Shown: in pieces, positions 49,403 through 60,081 of the stretch | How the letters are laid out: each line of letters opens with the position of its first letter | How positions within the stretch are numbered: position 1 is the first letter of the stretch | DNA from: Polytrichum commune | Lineage: Eukaryota > Streptophyta > Polytrichopsida > Polytrichales > Polytrichaceae | Assembly (NCBI GenBank): GCA_950295325.1 | Contig: OX485804.1 | Location: 60,420,533 to 60,484,532, forward strand | Reading direction: 5' to 3' | Length of the DNA stretch: 64,000 nt | Notes under the pieces: generated by a model | What the model was told of the DNA's origin: nothing | Databases searched by the model: none | What the model saw: the letters and a program-made list of their open reading frames with translations, nothing else | Program-made: the position numbers and the translations under genes

Positions 49403-50735
49403 CACCAAGTTTATATTAGCCTCTATCTTGTTAAGGTCATTGCACTTGGTTACTCTAGGAAATTAGCCTTTGCGACATCATCTTGATGTACTTCTAGTTT
49501 TGTAAGCCTTTTGGTTTCCAAGATTTAAAAATCAATTTCATTTCACTTTGTACACTAAATATTGAATTGTGAATTGTCTCATCTAGTTAGTAATTAAAAA
49601 TCACGAAGATTGCTGACATTATTCCTTATTGACCAACATTAATTGTCTTGCAATCACTTGGGAACTAGAGAGGGTGTGGTAGGGCACTTGATGCTCCATG
49701 ATGAGTCACAAAGACCACTCTATTTAACATAGCACACCAATATAAATGTTGCACTAAATCACATATTAAGTGTACTTGCATTGAGACATGTTTTGCTCAT
49801 CTCTAAGAAATATTATATGTTTCTCTCTTGGAGACTGGGTTGAAAGTGTTGTACATAGGAGATGGGTCTTAAATGGTTACTTTTTCCAACTAGCATGCTT
49901 CTTCCAAGATATGAAACACGTGATGAGTACAAGATGGATAACAAATCCATCTCAAGGCGGTAGCCACTCTCTTCATAATTTTCTTAAGCTCATATGAAGA
50001 TCTTATACATCGTCAAAGTGAAGATTCTTGTGCTCATTAAATGGTCATGTAAGGCTTGCCAATTATGTTGATTGTTGAGCATAGGATGGTTATCATACTC
50101 TAAGCACGTAGTCCAATCTCTTTCAAACACATTTCTTCTTGGTATCCATTCTTGGAGCCACACGAAACCACATAAAACTCAAATATAGGTGTTTGATTAA
50201 AATAAGCAATCGATTTAGGCACATCTACCTTATTGCTAGAAACAAGAATGTCCTAAGATATGATAAACGAAGTTCCAATAAAATAAGGCTACGCACATTG
50301 AGAAATGCATTGTCATGTCATATGGGAACATGTGCCGATGTGCTTTTAAAGTTGTGAGCACTTCCAATTCCACACACGTGTGTGGGGGGTTTGTACCATA
50401 TTGAGAATAATCTGATCTAGTTAGCAATTGCAAATCATGAAGATTGTCATTTCAAATTTCAAAATCCAAGTTGAGATACAAAAGATTAAAAAAAAATGAA
50501 GATCTTTGTAAGAATCACTTAGGGTTTCCCAATTGTATTAGGCATTGAGCATGTAAAGGTGTGTATATTTGAGCACACACATGCTCCAATCTCATCATAA
50601 CACTTGTCTTTTTGGTACTCATTCTTAACTACGAGCTTTGTCATATACCACTCAAAATATAAGTGTTTAATTAAGACTCGAGAATGTAACCACATAATAT
50701 TCACATATTACTTCAGCATATGAAAAAAAGTGAGC
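49403..50735. repeat. Dispersed-repeat copies, no gene
   Basis: 49995-50180 and 50500-50680 carry the same phrases as 38.3 and 52.4 kb ('aaagtgaagatt', 'gttgagcat', 'ccaatctc', 'tggtatccattcttggagcc', 'ctcaaatataggtgt'). Frames in it are short and without domain. Confidence 0.5.
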
Positions 50736-50739
50736 TCCA

Positions 50740-50815
50740 CCAAAGGGTCGTAGGGTGCTTGACTATTACTAGGGTTGGGTTGTTAGTTTCGAACCCCGCC
50801 GGCTTGCCTTATTTA
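50740..50815 (+). repeat. tRNA-like segment, possible SINE relic
   Basis: The text GTTAGTTTCGAACCCCGCCG resembles a tRNA B box with T arm (consensus GGTTCGAANCC), preceded by 'gggtgcttgactattactagggt'. No complete cloverleaf can be drawn, so it is more likely a tRNA-derived SINE remnant than a tRNA gene. Confidence 0.35.
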
Positions 50816-50921
50816 GGTTCATGATGTTAATACAACGATTAATCTTGAGATAACAATGGTATGGTTCGAGGACAATTAGTTGCTACTCTTTGGGTACACA
50901 TAGCATGCAGAGGTAGAATAA

Positions 50922-51144
50922 CTACACTAAATATGATATTTAGTATCACTTACTATTCAGAGTTACACATTCCTATACCTTTCTACTATCAATGTAATTC
51001 TGTACCAAGTATAGATGTTAATGTTCTATAATGTCCAAACAATTAATTCAATCTTTGTTGATAAAAAATGAGATGTACATTATACGGTTATAGCGTTGCG
51101 TAATTCCAAATAGTAAGTGACACTAAATAACATATTTAGTGTAG
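50922..51144. mobile_element. MITE copy 2 (ACACTAAATAT family), best preserved
   Basis: Starts CTACACTAAATATG and ends CATATTTAGTGTAG, exact inverted termini. Just inside lie a subterminal box ending in ACTTACTATT and its inverse AATAGTAAGTGACACT. Each end is itself a short palindrome (ACACTAAATAT followed by its complement). If TA is the duplicated target, the element is mariner/Stowaway-like; this is inference. 223 bp, non-coding. Confidence 0.8.
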
Positions 51145-53560
51145 TGTTATGAATAGGGACTAACTTATGAGAATTTGAAGACTACAAATAAAGTCCAACA
51201 CCTTCAAATTCTCAAGAAATTTGTTTGAACTAAGAGAATTCTTTCACACTATATGAGGTACCTAGAGGGACCTATCTCTCAAGCACTTCTCCAAAGCACA
51301 TTTGTTGTTCTTTTGGAAGTAAGAAGTCAACTACAAACCATCCACACTACAAGCATATGAAACATGGGCAACTCGTCTTGCATTGGCGAGTTTTGTCTCA
51401 AATCTACGAAATTGATAGATACTTAGAAATTTCAATGACACACAACGAATTTCATCGATGCGACATGAGTTGCCTAAGACTCGATATGGTTGTAAGTACC
51501 GCAGACGGTTCCCTATTTTATCTTTACATGTGTCAGAATGTAGTTTCCACGTGAGATACAAGTAGGTCATGATGAATGTAAGCATGACATGTGACTAATT
51601 TTGAGATGAGAATAATTATTTGATGTCGGAATAGAGAGCCCTCTACAATAGTGCCACTTGAGACCAAACTTTTGTCCAATATGAATTCCAACTATATCTT
51701 GGGTAGTGTGATGCTATTTCGTCACCAAATTGGGTAGACATCCTAGGCAACCAACTTTGGTACACAAGTGTGTTCCCAATGGAGTTGTAGGTTTGTGGAG
51801 GACTTGGGCGTACTTTATAATTGAGACCAACTTAGCAAGGAATGATTAGACTTACCTTAAGTAGATACATACTAGGGTGCATTGAAAATTGGTATTAGGT
51901 TGTACCCCTCAAACACGATCCCAAAGAGTCAAACATAATACCCACTTTGACTATTTATACGTACCACAAACTATTTTGGACGGGTTTGAACTCAATGGCT
52001 ACGGCCTCGCACAAATATTCGCATTCAATGACCAAGTTTAGTTTTGGGTCAATTCTTTTGAGCATGGGAGGACCCTGACCTGTTGGAAGTGGAGTCCGTG
52101 ATCGACCCATCAATCATATTGCCGTTGAGCCTTTTGAGCTACACCATCAAATTTGAATAAAAAAACATGTCTTTTGGTCATTCTAAGGTATGTGGCTCTA
52201 TTGGGGGCACATTCAATTTCACAAACAATTATTTGGCTATTGGATTGGATTGGGAACTATCTCATCCTATAACAAAGCAATTAACAATAATGAGGATTGT
52301 CATTTCAAATGCTAAAATCAAAATTATAGAGATGTTAAAGTTATCAGAGGTCAAAGTGAAGATTATTTTTTGTACTGATCACAAACACTCTTTACTTACT
52401 CCAATTACGTTGACTAATGAACTTAGAATAATTATCACATTCTAAACATGTAGTGTAACATCTTTTAAACACATGTATTTTTGGTATTTGTTCTTGGAGC
52501 CACACCCACATACCACTCAAATATAGGTGTCCGGTGAAGATAAGCACACTTTTTGAATGAGGCCCTACGTCTACCTTAGAATCTATAAATCATTTGTCTC
52601 CATTCACAGTATAGTAGGTTGTCAAATTTAGCTAAAGGCCCATCCCCACATGGCTTTACCAATTAACCAAAGCCTTTCCTGAAAACCGGGTAAAGCTCTC
52701 TCGGTTATAGCGGAGGCACCCGGCTACCTGATGCACCGACAAGAACTTGCTTTGGAGATTTTCAAGTAGGTTTAGTCGAGTAGCTTTCACACTTGTTCAT
52801 TGTTTTATCTACCGAGCAATGACATGTTGGATAGTTTTTGTTCCATCCCCAAATGTCTTACCACTCATCTATCTGACCATTGCTTTCTATTAATGGAGCT
52901 CCTCGTTCCTCATAGCTAAGACTAAAAGCAACCAATCCCAAGGGCCAGAGACGACACTTTTAATGGTCCTACATTCTTGTCTCATGTCTAGGTATTGATG
53001 GGAGGGTTGGTGCTTGAGGCTTTAAAACCTTTGCATTTAAACCATGCCACGTCCTTTGCCAACAAGATAGCGTCTATGGTGTGAGGGCTGTGTGTTTAGA
53101 AATGAACTTTTAGGCTAAGCTAAAGCTAGGTGGGAAGGGGCACAAGAATCATTGAAAAGATTCTCCGAGATAGGAAGAGAATCATTGGTCGCTAAGTTGA
53201 CACTCGTGTATGTTACTTGAGCACTTTATTAGAAACTCCTCGTATGCACGCCGTTGAGACTCTCCTCATCGTGGGGAATAGCAAAACAATAAAATATATA
53301 AAAAATAATGGAATTTCCTCTTCACAATCATGATCTGACGTATTGACGAGTTGTCTCCGACATGATGATCTTCTCCTTCAACGAGTGTTGCAATTTGTCT
53401 CCATGTTGCGTGTCCTTCCTTTCTTTCTTGCTTTCTTGAGGCTGTACAATGAGGGGAGGGAGCTTCATCCGTTGCGCTGACAACTGCAGATTGCATCGCG
53501 TTCGAGATAGACATGGATTCAAGAGTAGTAATAGTAGTAAGTGATTTACAAGATTTCAGG
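51145..53560. other. Intergenic, dispersed repeat near 52.4 kb, no gene seen
   Basis: 52335-52590 is another member of the dispersed family. The remaining sequence gives only short domainless frames. The minus-strand frame 53266-53658 overlaps the start of the tandem array below and shows no motif. Confidence 0.35.
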
Positions 53561-53569
53561 GAGCTTTTG

Positions 53570-54640
53570 TTAGCTTGAAGTGCCGCCGTAGCTGTTGCGG
53601 CCTGTTCCGGGGGTGCATGCAGCAATTCTAGCAGCCATGGAATTCCAAGTACTGGCAAGAGCGTAGAGTAGATCCAGCTTCTGCACTTTCTTTTCGCAGG
53701 AAGGATTCAAGCGCCCGATCGAGGTTGGGAAGAGTAGGTATTTCCGGGCACAGAGTTGGAGGGTTAAGCGCGGTCTTGAAAGCGGGAGCAGGCATGAGTA
53801 TAAGAGTGGCAGTCATAGGTTGTTGTTCAAAGTAACGCCATAGCTGCGGCTATTACCGGGGGTCTTGAAGCGGGAGCAGCCACGAGTTTATATGATTGAC
53901 GGCCATAGGTTTTTTGTTAATTTGAAGTGCCGCCATGGCTGTTGCGGCCATTGCCGGTGCATGTGAGCAATTTTAGCAGCGATGGAGCTCCAAGCACTGA
54001 CAAGAGCGTTGAGCAGATCCACCTCCCGCACTTTTCTTTCTGAAGCAAGGATTTGAGCGGCTGATTGAGGTTGGGGAGATTATACAGGGCACAGAAGCAG
54101 AGAGTTAAGTCCGGGGTCTTGATAGCGGGAGCAGCCATAAGCACATGATTGACGGTCATAGGCCATAGCTGCGGTCATTTCCGGGGCGTATGCAGTAATT
54201 TTAGCAGCGATGGAGCTCCAAGCACTGCCAAGAGTGTCGTGTAGATCCAGTTCCTGCACTGGTCTATTTAGCGCCAGGATTTTAGCGGCCTGTCGAGGTT
54301 GAGGAGAGTATGCAGGGCACAGAAGCGGAGAGTTAAGTGCGGGGTGTTGAAAGCGGGAGCGACCATGAGTATATGATTGAGCGGTCACAGGTTTTTGTTC
54401 GAAATAACGCCATGGCTGTGACCATTTCCGGGGAGATTTCAGCAATTATGCAGCAATTTTAGCAGCGATATGGAGCTCCAAGCACTCGCGAGAGCGTCGA
54501 GTAGATCCAGCTCGCGCACTTTTCTTTTTGTACCAAAAAATTGAGATGCCAATCGAGGGTAGAGAATATACAGGGCACCGAAGTGGAGGGCTGAGTGCGG
54601 GGTGTTGAAAGAAAGAGGGAGCAGCTATGAGTATTGCATT
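53570..54640 (+). repeat. Tandem copies of the EEP gene promoter/start region
   Basis: Five diverged copies of one unit end at the sequence around the start codon of the gene at 54627. Equivalent start sites: 53794 (ATGAGTATAAG), 53882 (ACGAGTTTATA), 54137 (ATAAGCACATG), 54365 (ATGAGTATATG) and the real 54627 (ATGAGTATTGC). Each is preceded by 'gcgggagca(g)', and earlier by 'ggcaagagcgt.gagtagatcca', 'gcactttctttt' and 'gggcac.gaag.ggag..ttaag'. Spacings are 88, 255, 228 and 262 bp. The upstream copies carry frameshifts or stops soon after the start-like codon. Confidence 0.85.
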
Positions 54641-57146
54641 GACAGTCATGACGTTCAATCTGCACAGGGACTCTCCAACGGTGGGTCCGAGTTCGAGGCC
54701 GTGGGAGAGCCGGAAGACCATGTGCGCGGAGTTAGTGTCGAAGCACAAACCTGTGATCTTGTGTACACAGGAAGGTGTCAAGTCGCAGGTGGACGATCTG
54801 GCGTCGCTGTTACCAGGGTACGAGCGATTCGGAATGTCGAAGAAGGGGTCTAGCGATCCGGCGGACGAGCATTGTGCAATTTTTTATGATAAAAGCAAAG
54901 TGGAGCGAGTGGAGGGCGGAACCTTCTGGCTGTCGGAGTCGCCTGCGGTGCCTGCCAGCACATCCTGGGGAGCTGATATCCCGTCCATTGCGACATGGGT
55001 CACCTTCCAATTGATTGGGCTTCAGGATCCTGGCTTCACTTTCCAAGTAAGCATTTACTCACAATCGCCCATCACCAATTGCAATAATATCCTTTCCATG
55101 TAGCATGTGCTTGCCCTTTGTTTCCAGAGCTGCATGTTTCAACTCCATGATCTGCACGTGAATCCAACATCTGCAAGTGTCTGGCATACCAGAAATGGCA
55201 ATAAAAACATCCAATCAAATAGAGTAAGCCTCTAACTCAACATGACTTTTGGTCGGGAGTTGGATTTGTATGCACACCCTTCCTTGTTGGATAAGTTATT
55301 GGTGCATGCTTCGAGGTAGTGTGGAGTTTTGAAGGAAGAGCATTCCATTCGGTTTATTGAGGTTCAAACTCATCTTGGCATGCCAAGATGTGCTAAAATG
55401 AGTGTGATCCTAATGAACCCAAATAGGCTGCTCTTCATTCAATTTCAAACACTACCTCTGAGCATGCACCACCACAAGTGGAAAGAAAGAAATTATTGAT
55501 TTTGTATGCAAAACAAGCAATGGAGTACCAACTCCCGACGAAAAGTCTTATCGAGTTAAAGGATAACTTGATGTCTTATCGAGTTAAAGGATAACTTGAT
55601 GGAGCCGATATCACGACAATTGCGACCTGGGTCACCTTCCAGTTGATCGGCCAATGGATTCATTTTCCAAGTAAGCATTTACTCATCATTCCTAATTGGA
55701 GCAACTGAGCAACTCCTATGGTCACTGGAGGAGATTCTCTCAATAATCGGCTTTGTAGGTTTGTTGGGGGCAAGACCGCATCCTCATTCCATCGACAAAG
55801 CCTATGTGTTTTCCAAAATCTTATTGCCCACCGATTATTGAGATAGAGATAACCCTCTTAACCCCTTCCCACCCTCAAGAATTGAAGGTCAAAGAGCTTT
55901 ATAGGGTCGAACCAGGTTGCATATTCCGCACCTAGGGAAGGAGCGTTAATTCTGGGATTTGTTTGCAAAGACCTTTCTATCGTTGACACATTCAGTTCGA
56001 GCAGAATACATTTAGAGTAGACGAACTCTCCATGTCTACACTTTGAGGCTAACCAGAGCCAAGCTGATTTGTTTAATCAATTCCTTTAACAGAGCTCATT
56101 CTCTACGTACCATAACTTTCTTAAGTAGCCTATGCAATCTCCCGGTGCAAATGGAATGATTCCTAGGTTGTCTGGATATTCTGAGAATGGTTCCATTCAG
56201 GATGCATCTCTTCAATTTAATCTTGGAAGATGGGAGAAGGCTTGATGTCCTAAGATAGGCAACAACATTGAGGTGTCGACTAACGAGTGCTTGCCACTTG
56301 ACTATGCTCGGCATTCATGCATGCCATCAAAGACCTTGAATCTTGGAATTTATTTCTTGAATGTAGAATAGAAAGGGAGTGTCCTTCCAAGGCTCAAGAA
56401 TGTTAAATGACATCTTCCTGTTTCTATGCAACAAGACTTTTTGAACAGGGGGTCGTAATTATGAAGTGAGTGACAGTAGGATGCATACCTCCTTTTGATG
56501 TCAGAGTCTTAAGTTGAAGACCAGGCTCTAGAAGTGGGTGCAGAATTATGCACAAACTAAAGAGTTAGAACCGATCACGGGCCACCCATACATATTTAGA
56601 GATTCAGATGTAAGAAAGTGTATTCTTCTGATTGCGCAGGTTGTGAACACCCACATGGACAAAAGGAGCTCGCATGCACGCAGACGAGGGGCACTCTTGA
56701 CATGGCAGCACATCTCCTCCCTGCCCCCCAACCTGCCTGTCATCTACTGCGGGGGTTTCAACACATTGAAGGAGTCTCGGACGGGGCGGTTCTTGGTTGG
56801 GAGGTCCAGGGAGCATGGGTTAGCAGGGGACTTGAAGGATGCATGGTGCAGTGCGCACCAGCGTCGAAACGGGGACTTGGTACAGACTTACCATGGATTT
56901 AGGGGACGGAACCGCACAACAAGTGATGCATTGAAGCTGGTGCTAAGGGCCCTCTGTCTGTGCTGGGACCGTCAGAACCAAGACTTGCATGTGGATTGGA
57001 TTCTGTTCCGTGGCCAAGCTCTCAGCCCTGCAACTTGCACCCTTGTCGATGACAATGTGGATGGGTGCTACCCGTCCGATCACTACCCGCTCTGTTGTGA
57101 GTTTCAGCTGCCGCGAAACATACGGCTCGAGAGTGATCGACAGTGA
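54627..57146 (+). CDS. Endonuclease/exonuclease/phosphatase (DNase I-like) family protein, 2 exons, 308 aa
   Basis: Exon 1 is 54627-55046 and exon 2 is 56640-57146, joined in phase 0 by a GT-AG intron of 1,593 bp. Fold motifs in order: MTFNLH (N11), CTQEG (E49, metal ligand), NTHMD (H145), YCGGFN (178-181), DLHVDWILFRG, and SDHYP (catalytic His). Members of this fold cut phosphodiester bonds in nucleic acids or phosphoinositides; the substrate here is unknown. The usual G-D-F-N motif is G-G-F-N, so the catalytic Asp is replaced by Gly. I recall that some plant relatives also have C-G-G-F-N, so this may be a family trait and not local decay. No signal peptide is evident. The frame is otherwise intact and the protein length fits plant homologues. 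Copies of its 5' region, exon-1 end and 3' end lie around it. Confidence 0.88.
55244..55547. mobile_element. 304-bp foldback MITE in the EEP intron
   Basis: Left end GACTTTTGGTCGGGAGTTGG matches the reverse complement of the right end at 19 of 20 bases. The whole element folds on itself: 'ggtgcatgcttcgaggtagtg' near 55301 pairs with 'cactacctctgagcatgcacc' near 55448, and the centre lies at the 'cttggcatgccaag' palindrome near 55380. Non-coding. Its right end is followed by a 28-bp direct duplication (55545-55572 and 55573-55600). Confidence 0.85.
55601..55690 (+). pseudogene. Duplicate of EEP exon-1 end plus 5' splice site, inside the intron
   Basis: This matches 54969-55066: both read as G-A-D-I then T-I-A-T-W-V-T-F-Q-L-I-G (first copy has P-S-I) and continue into TTTCCAAGTAAGCATTTACTC. 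The duplicate lacks 8 bases near its end and is out of frame, but it keeps an intact-looking GTAAGC donor. It could act as a cryptic exon only if it had an upstream acceptor. Confidence 0.85.
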
Positions 57147-57890
57147 TGACACCTTCTGTCTTTCTGCATTCAACATTTATTGAGAAAACATATGTGCTCC
57201 CAGCATCCTTCCTGTTCCTTGGGGCTGAGCTTTCGTCATCAATTTAGTTACCATGTTGTAGTGTACACATAGTTGGATGCTGGTCGTAACAGAATATGCC
57301 AAGTTGACCAACCTGCCAGGCATCACCAGAACGCATCATTACAAGTCGCATATTGTGAGTCTTCCTGACAAGTGGAATACCTGAAAGATTTCTCGTTTAC
57401 AACTGTAAGAGCTCGAGCCATGCAGATTTCCTTTGACAAAGTTTTGCTTCATCTTTTGTTTCGTACCATCTGCCTCCTATCACCCGCTCTGTTGTGAGTT
57501 CAGCTGCTGCAAAACTTATGGCTCGAGGGTGAGAGATAGTGATGAGACCTTTTATCTTTCTCTCAATTTAACATTTATGAGAACATTTGTGCTCAGCTTC
57601 CTGCTAAGTTACTTGGGGACTGAGCTTTCATCATCCATGTAGTTTTCATGATGTACCACACACATTAGTCGATGCTGGTTGTAACTGCTTATGCCAAGTT
57701 TATCAACCTGGCTGCAGGCATGTGATTGGAACACCAGAATGCATCATAACAAGTCACAAATTTGTAGTCCTTTTGGACAGGTTTGTTAAGTGAAAGAGCT
57801 GAATGATTTCCGCTTTACAACTAAAGATTTCTGTTGGAGTAGTTTTGCTTCCACTTTTGCCTCCTATCATCTGTCTCATCATGGGTTTGC
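57074..57890 (+). repeat. Tandem duplication of EEP 3' coding end and 3' UTR
   Basis: Unit A (57074-57478) includes the last 24 codons and 3' sequence. Unit B (57479-57890) repeats it: 'cccgctctgttgtgagtt', 'ggctcgag', 'acaccttctgtctttct' against 'gagaccttttatctttct', 'tgctggt.gtaac', 'caagtcgca' against 'caagtcaca'. Unit B has a one-base deletion in the coding part and no start, so it is a dead copy lying downstream of the gene. The beginning of a third unit may follow at about 57880. Confidence 0.8.
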
Positions 57891-58553
57891 ATCACTCCTG
57901 GTGAAGTGCAGTTCTTTGCGTTAGCCGTGGCTCAGTCATGTAACAATGTTCAGTGACACTTTCATGTTAAAAGAGCAACCTGATTTCGGTCTTGATCAAC
58001 ACGAGAATAATGTATGCACACAAAATGGGTTTACTGCTCATATCACGTAACCCTTGCCCTGTATACCTGATCACATCACATCATGATGTCCTGTTAGCTA
58101 TTCATAAACTTCAAAGTGACAAACATGCCAATTCAGTATCATTTAATTGCACACCTAGACAGTGAAACCCTCAGATTTGTCACATGGGGATGTCAGGTTG
58201 CAAATCAGAGAAACAGGCAGAGATGTGCAAAATCCGGTCATCAGTAGAAAAGTTCCACAAAGTAGACATCACCGGAGCGCATGTCTGCAAAATTAGGCAC
58301 CAGTGAAACATAATAGGGTTAAGGTTGGCTTGTAGCTCAAGAGGGGGAAGTGGGGAGCAATCAACAAGCGTTGTTCTACAAGGTGAAGTTGATGGCACTG
58401 TGGACATACGTGTAGCTGGGAAGGGCAGTAAGAGCATAGGTTGAGGATGCCAAGCATTTAGAGGGACATAGAGGCATGGAGGATTAAAGGAAAGAGAGAC
58501 CAAGAATCCTGGGGGCACAGAGCGGGACGAGAAGGAAAGCACCAAGATGTGAT
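57891..58553. other. Spacer between EEP locus and U2 gene, no gene seen
   Basis: A long minus-strand frame (58701-58180) runs through the U2 gene and its promoter; it is not a gene because it overlaps the RNA gene and has no domain. Otherwise nothing. Confidence 0.5.
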
Positions 58554-58600
58554 ATCCCATATGGGCTGCAAAGAAGAAGGGCTTTGGCGACATACAAAAA
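58554..58600 (+). promoter_or_regulatory. Candidate snRNA promoter: upstream sequence element and TATA-like box
   Basis: ATCCCATATGG at 58554-58564 matches 9 of 11 positions of the plant snRNA upstream sequence element (RTCCCACATCG). A TATA-like ATACAAAAA starts at 58592, about 33 bases before the U2 5' end. Order and distance from the RNA start fit a plant snRNA promoter; the TATA element is weak. Confidence 0.5.
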
Positions 58601-58624
58601 GAGGAGGGATAGGCACCAAGAAGC

Positions 58625-58812
58625 ATACCTTTCTCGGCCTTTTGGCTAAGATCAAGTGTAGTATCTGTTCTTATCAGTTTAATATCTGATACGAGGCTCA
58701 TCGAGCCTCATGATATTAATCTAATTTTTCTCGGGTGCGGGTCTATACGGCAGCTTGCTGCCAGGACCCGCGCGCGTCGCCATGGTATTGCACTATTTCC
58801 TCGGCTGGCGCA
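58625..58812 (+). ncRNA. U2: U2 small nuclear RNA
   Basis: The first 60 bases are the near-invariant U2 5' domain: ATACCTTTCTCGGCCTTTTG, then GGCTAAGATCAAGTGTAGTA, including the GTAGTA branch-point-pairing sequence (58658-58663), then TTCTTATCAGTTTAATATCT. Stem-loop II follows (a GAGGCTC/GAGCCTC stem near 58690-58707), then a U-rich Sm-like site (AATTTTTCTC near 58721-58730), a stem (GGGTC...GACCC region) and the final stem-loop with CGCGTCGCC and GGCTGGCGC. U2 pairs with the intron branch site in the spliceosome. The 3' end is approximate. The conserved core and promoter-like elements suggest an expressed copy. Confidence 0.95.
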
Positions 58813-59770
58813 ACCTTCCCCTTTGGGGACCCAAATTACTTCAAAACAGGACAATCTATTGCAAATTATATTTGTGTAGTCTACTTTGCTTACATTGGTT
58901 GCAACCCTGCTCATCTGGATCCATCTGGCGCCACTTTTACAAGTGATCTCAACCCTAGTCAGAACCATGAGCCAGTGCGTGCAGAGTTTCCACCAACATT
59001 ATAAATCATTGCAGACAGTGTGCAAATTCTCTTTCTCAGTTGCTTCGACAGCAGTTAGGATGTCCATGGAAATCATTCGAGATGATGGAATACAGTTTCT
59101 CGAAGCCTGCTTGTTGGTGTAGAACATCCTCTGGTCATATCAGTCACAACACCCGGTGTGGATACAGGTATTGTTGTCGTGTCCATCTGGAAATTCGGGA
59201 TTATATGACGCAGATATTAAATCCTTGAATATCCTACTTGACTTAAAACACAATGGCAGAAAACCATAGAATATATGCTCCTTTTTGTTCATGTTAGGAT
59301 TGCCTCTCCGTCGCCGAGTGCCTTCAATCCTAACATGGTGCACACTCCAAGCCAGGAAGGATTCACATACCATGTAAGCACTGGTCGAAATTACATAGTC
59401 AGAATCCCAAATATTATTAGACAAGGTTTCACCCGCCAGACATTCTCACAACTCAGGTGGTAACCAGTGTAAACAGGTGATATTGAGTCTACAGGAGACT
59501 CCCAATTTCAAAAAAAAATTGACTCTTTAGATCATCATTAACATGAAATTCTATACGGACCTCAAGTTCAGTGTCGTACATTCTGTCTGTTAATTGTCAG
59601 ATTTGTAAATAGTCAACCTCTTCAGTCTAAAGCTGAATTAATTCTCAAATAAAGAAGATACGTGCATGTTCTGGCGAATCTGGCCATAGCTGCATTGCAT
59701 TGTTATCTGTAAGGCCGTATGTAAGCGCCGAATTAGCACCTGGCGGAGATTAACTCCAATTGTCACGCCA
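58813..59770 (+). other. Protein-like frames of unknown identity, probably decayed
   Basis: Downstream of U2, several short frames look coding by composition but do not join. 58790-59004 includes GATFPFGDPNYFKTGQS and ends with a stop. Around 59040-59230, pieces in two frames read DDGIQFLEACL and HPLVISVTTPGVDTG. 59290-59463 reads HTPSQEGFTYHVSTGRN and IPNIIRQGF. I do not recognise a family. They may be exons of an unidentified gene or a pseudogene. Confidence 0.3.
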
Positions 59771-59784
59771 GGCATTGCTTGAGA

Positions 59785-60081
59785 TTAACAGCACTTAGTG
59801 ACACAAATCTGAGTCCAACATGCTGGGTAATAGAGGCACCAAGAAGTGGAACCTGGGAATAATGTTCTGTTCGCATTTTGAAGTGGTCTCAGGATAGCTT
59901 GTATTATATCATTGATGAATGCAAGGAATGGATTCACTGCACCATATTCATAGGCACTATTCTGGCCGTCCTGAGCACATTTGTGCCCGTTGTCAATCAT
60001 TAGTCTCATCAGAGCATCTGCGAGAGTGGACATAAGGAAGTAATGATCATGTCGACCTCTATTCATTATGCAATCCCTCAT
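59785..60081 (-). CDS. Uncharacterised 98-codon open frame
   Basis: On minus, an ATG-started frame encodes 98 residues with four cysteines in the last 18 positions (W-C-L-Y-Y-P-A-C-W-T ending K-C-C). The frame is open upstream for nine more codons (including GLHSWQQ) before a TAA. Composition is protein-like. No domain is recognised, and it could be an exon of a larger minus-strand gene that includes 60779-60597. Low support. Confidence 0.3.
   Translation of the reverse strand: MRDCIMNRGRHDHYFLMSTLADALMRLMIDNGHKCAQDGQNSAYEYGAVNPFLAFINDIIQAILRPLQNANRTLFPGSTSWCLYYPACWTQICVTKCC

Noticed and set aside
53266-53658. 130-codon minus-strand frame as a gene
   Set aside because: It overlaps the tandem promoter copies of the EEP gene and has no domain.
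57433-57642. 69-codon plus-strand frame as a separate gene
   Set aside because: It is the frame-shifted duplicate of the EEP C-terminal end.
58180-58701. 173-codon minus-strand frame
   Set aside because: It runs through the U2 RNA gene and its promoter elements; no domain and implausible composition.
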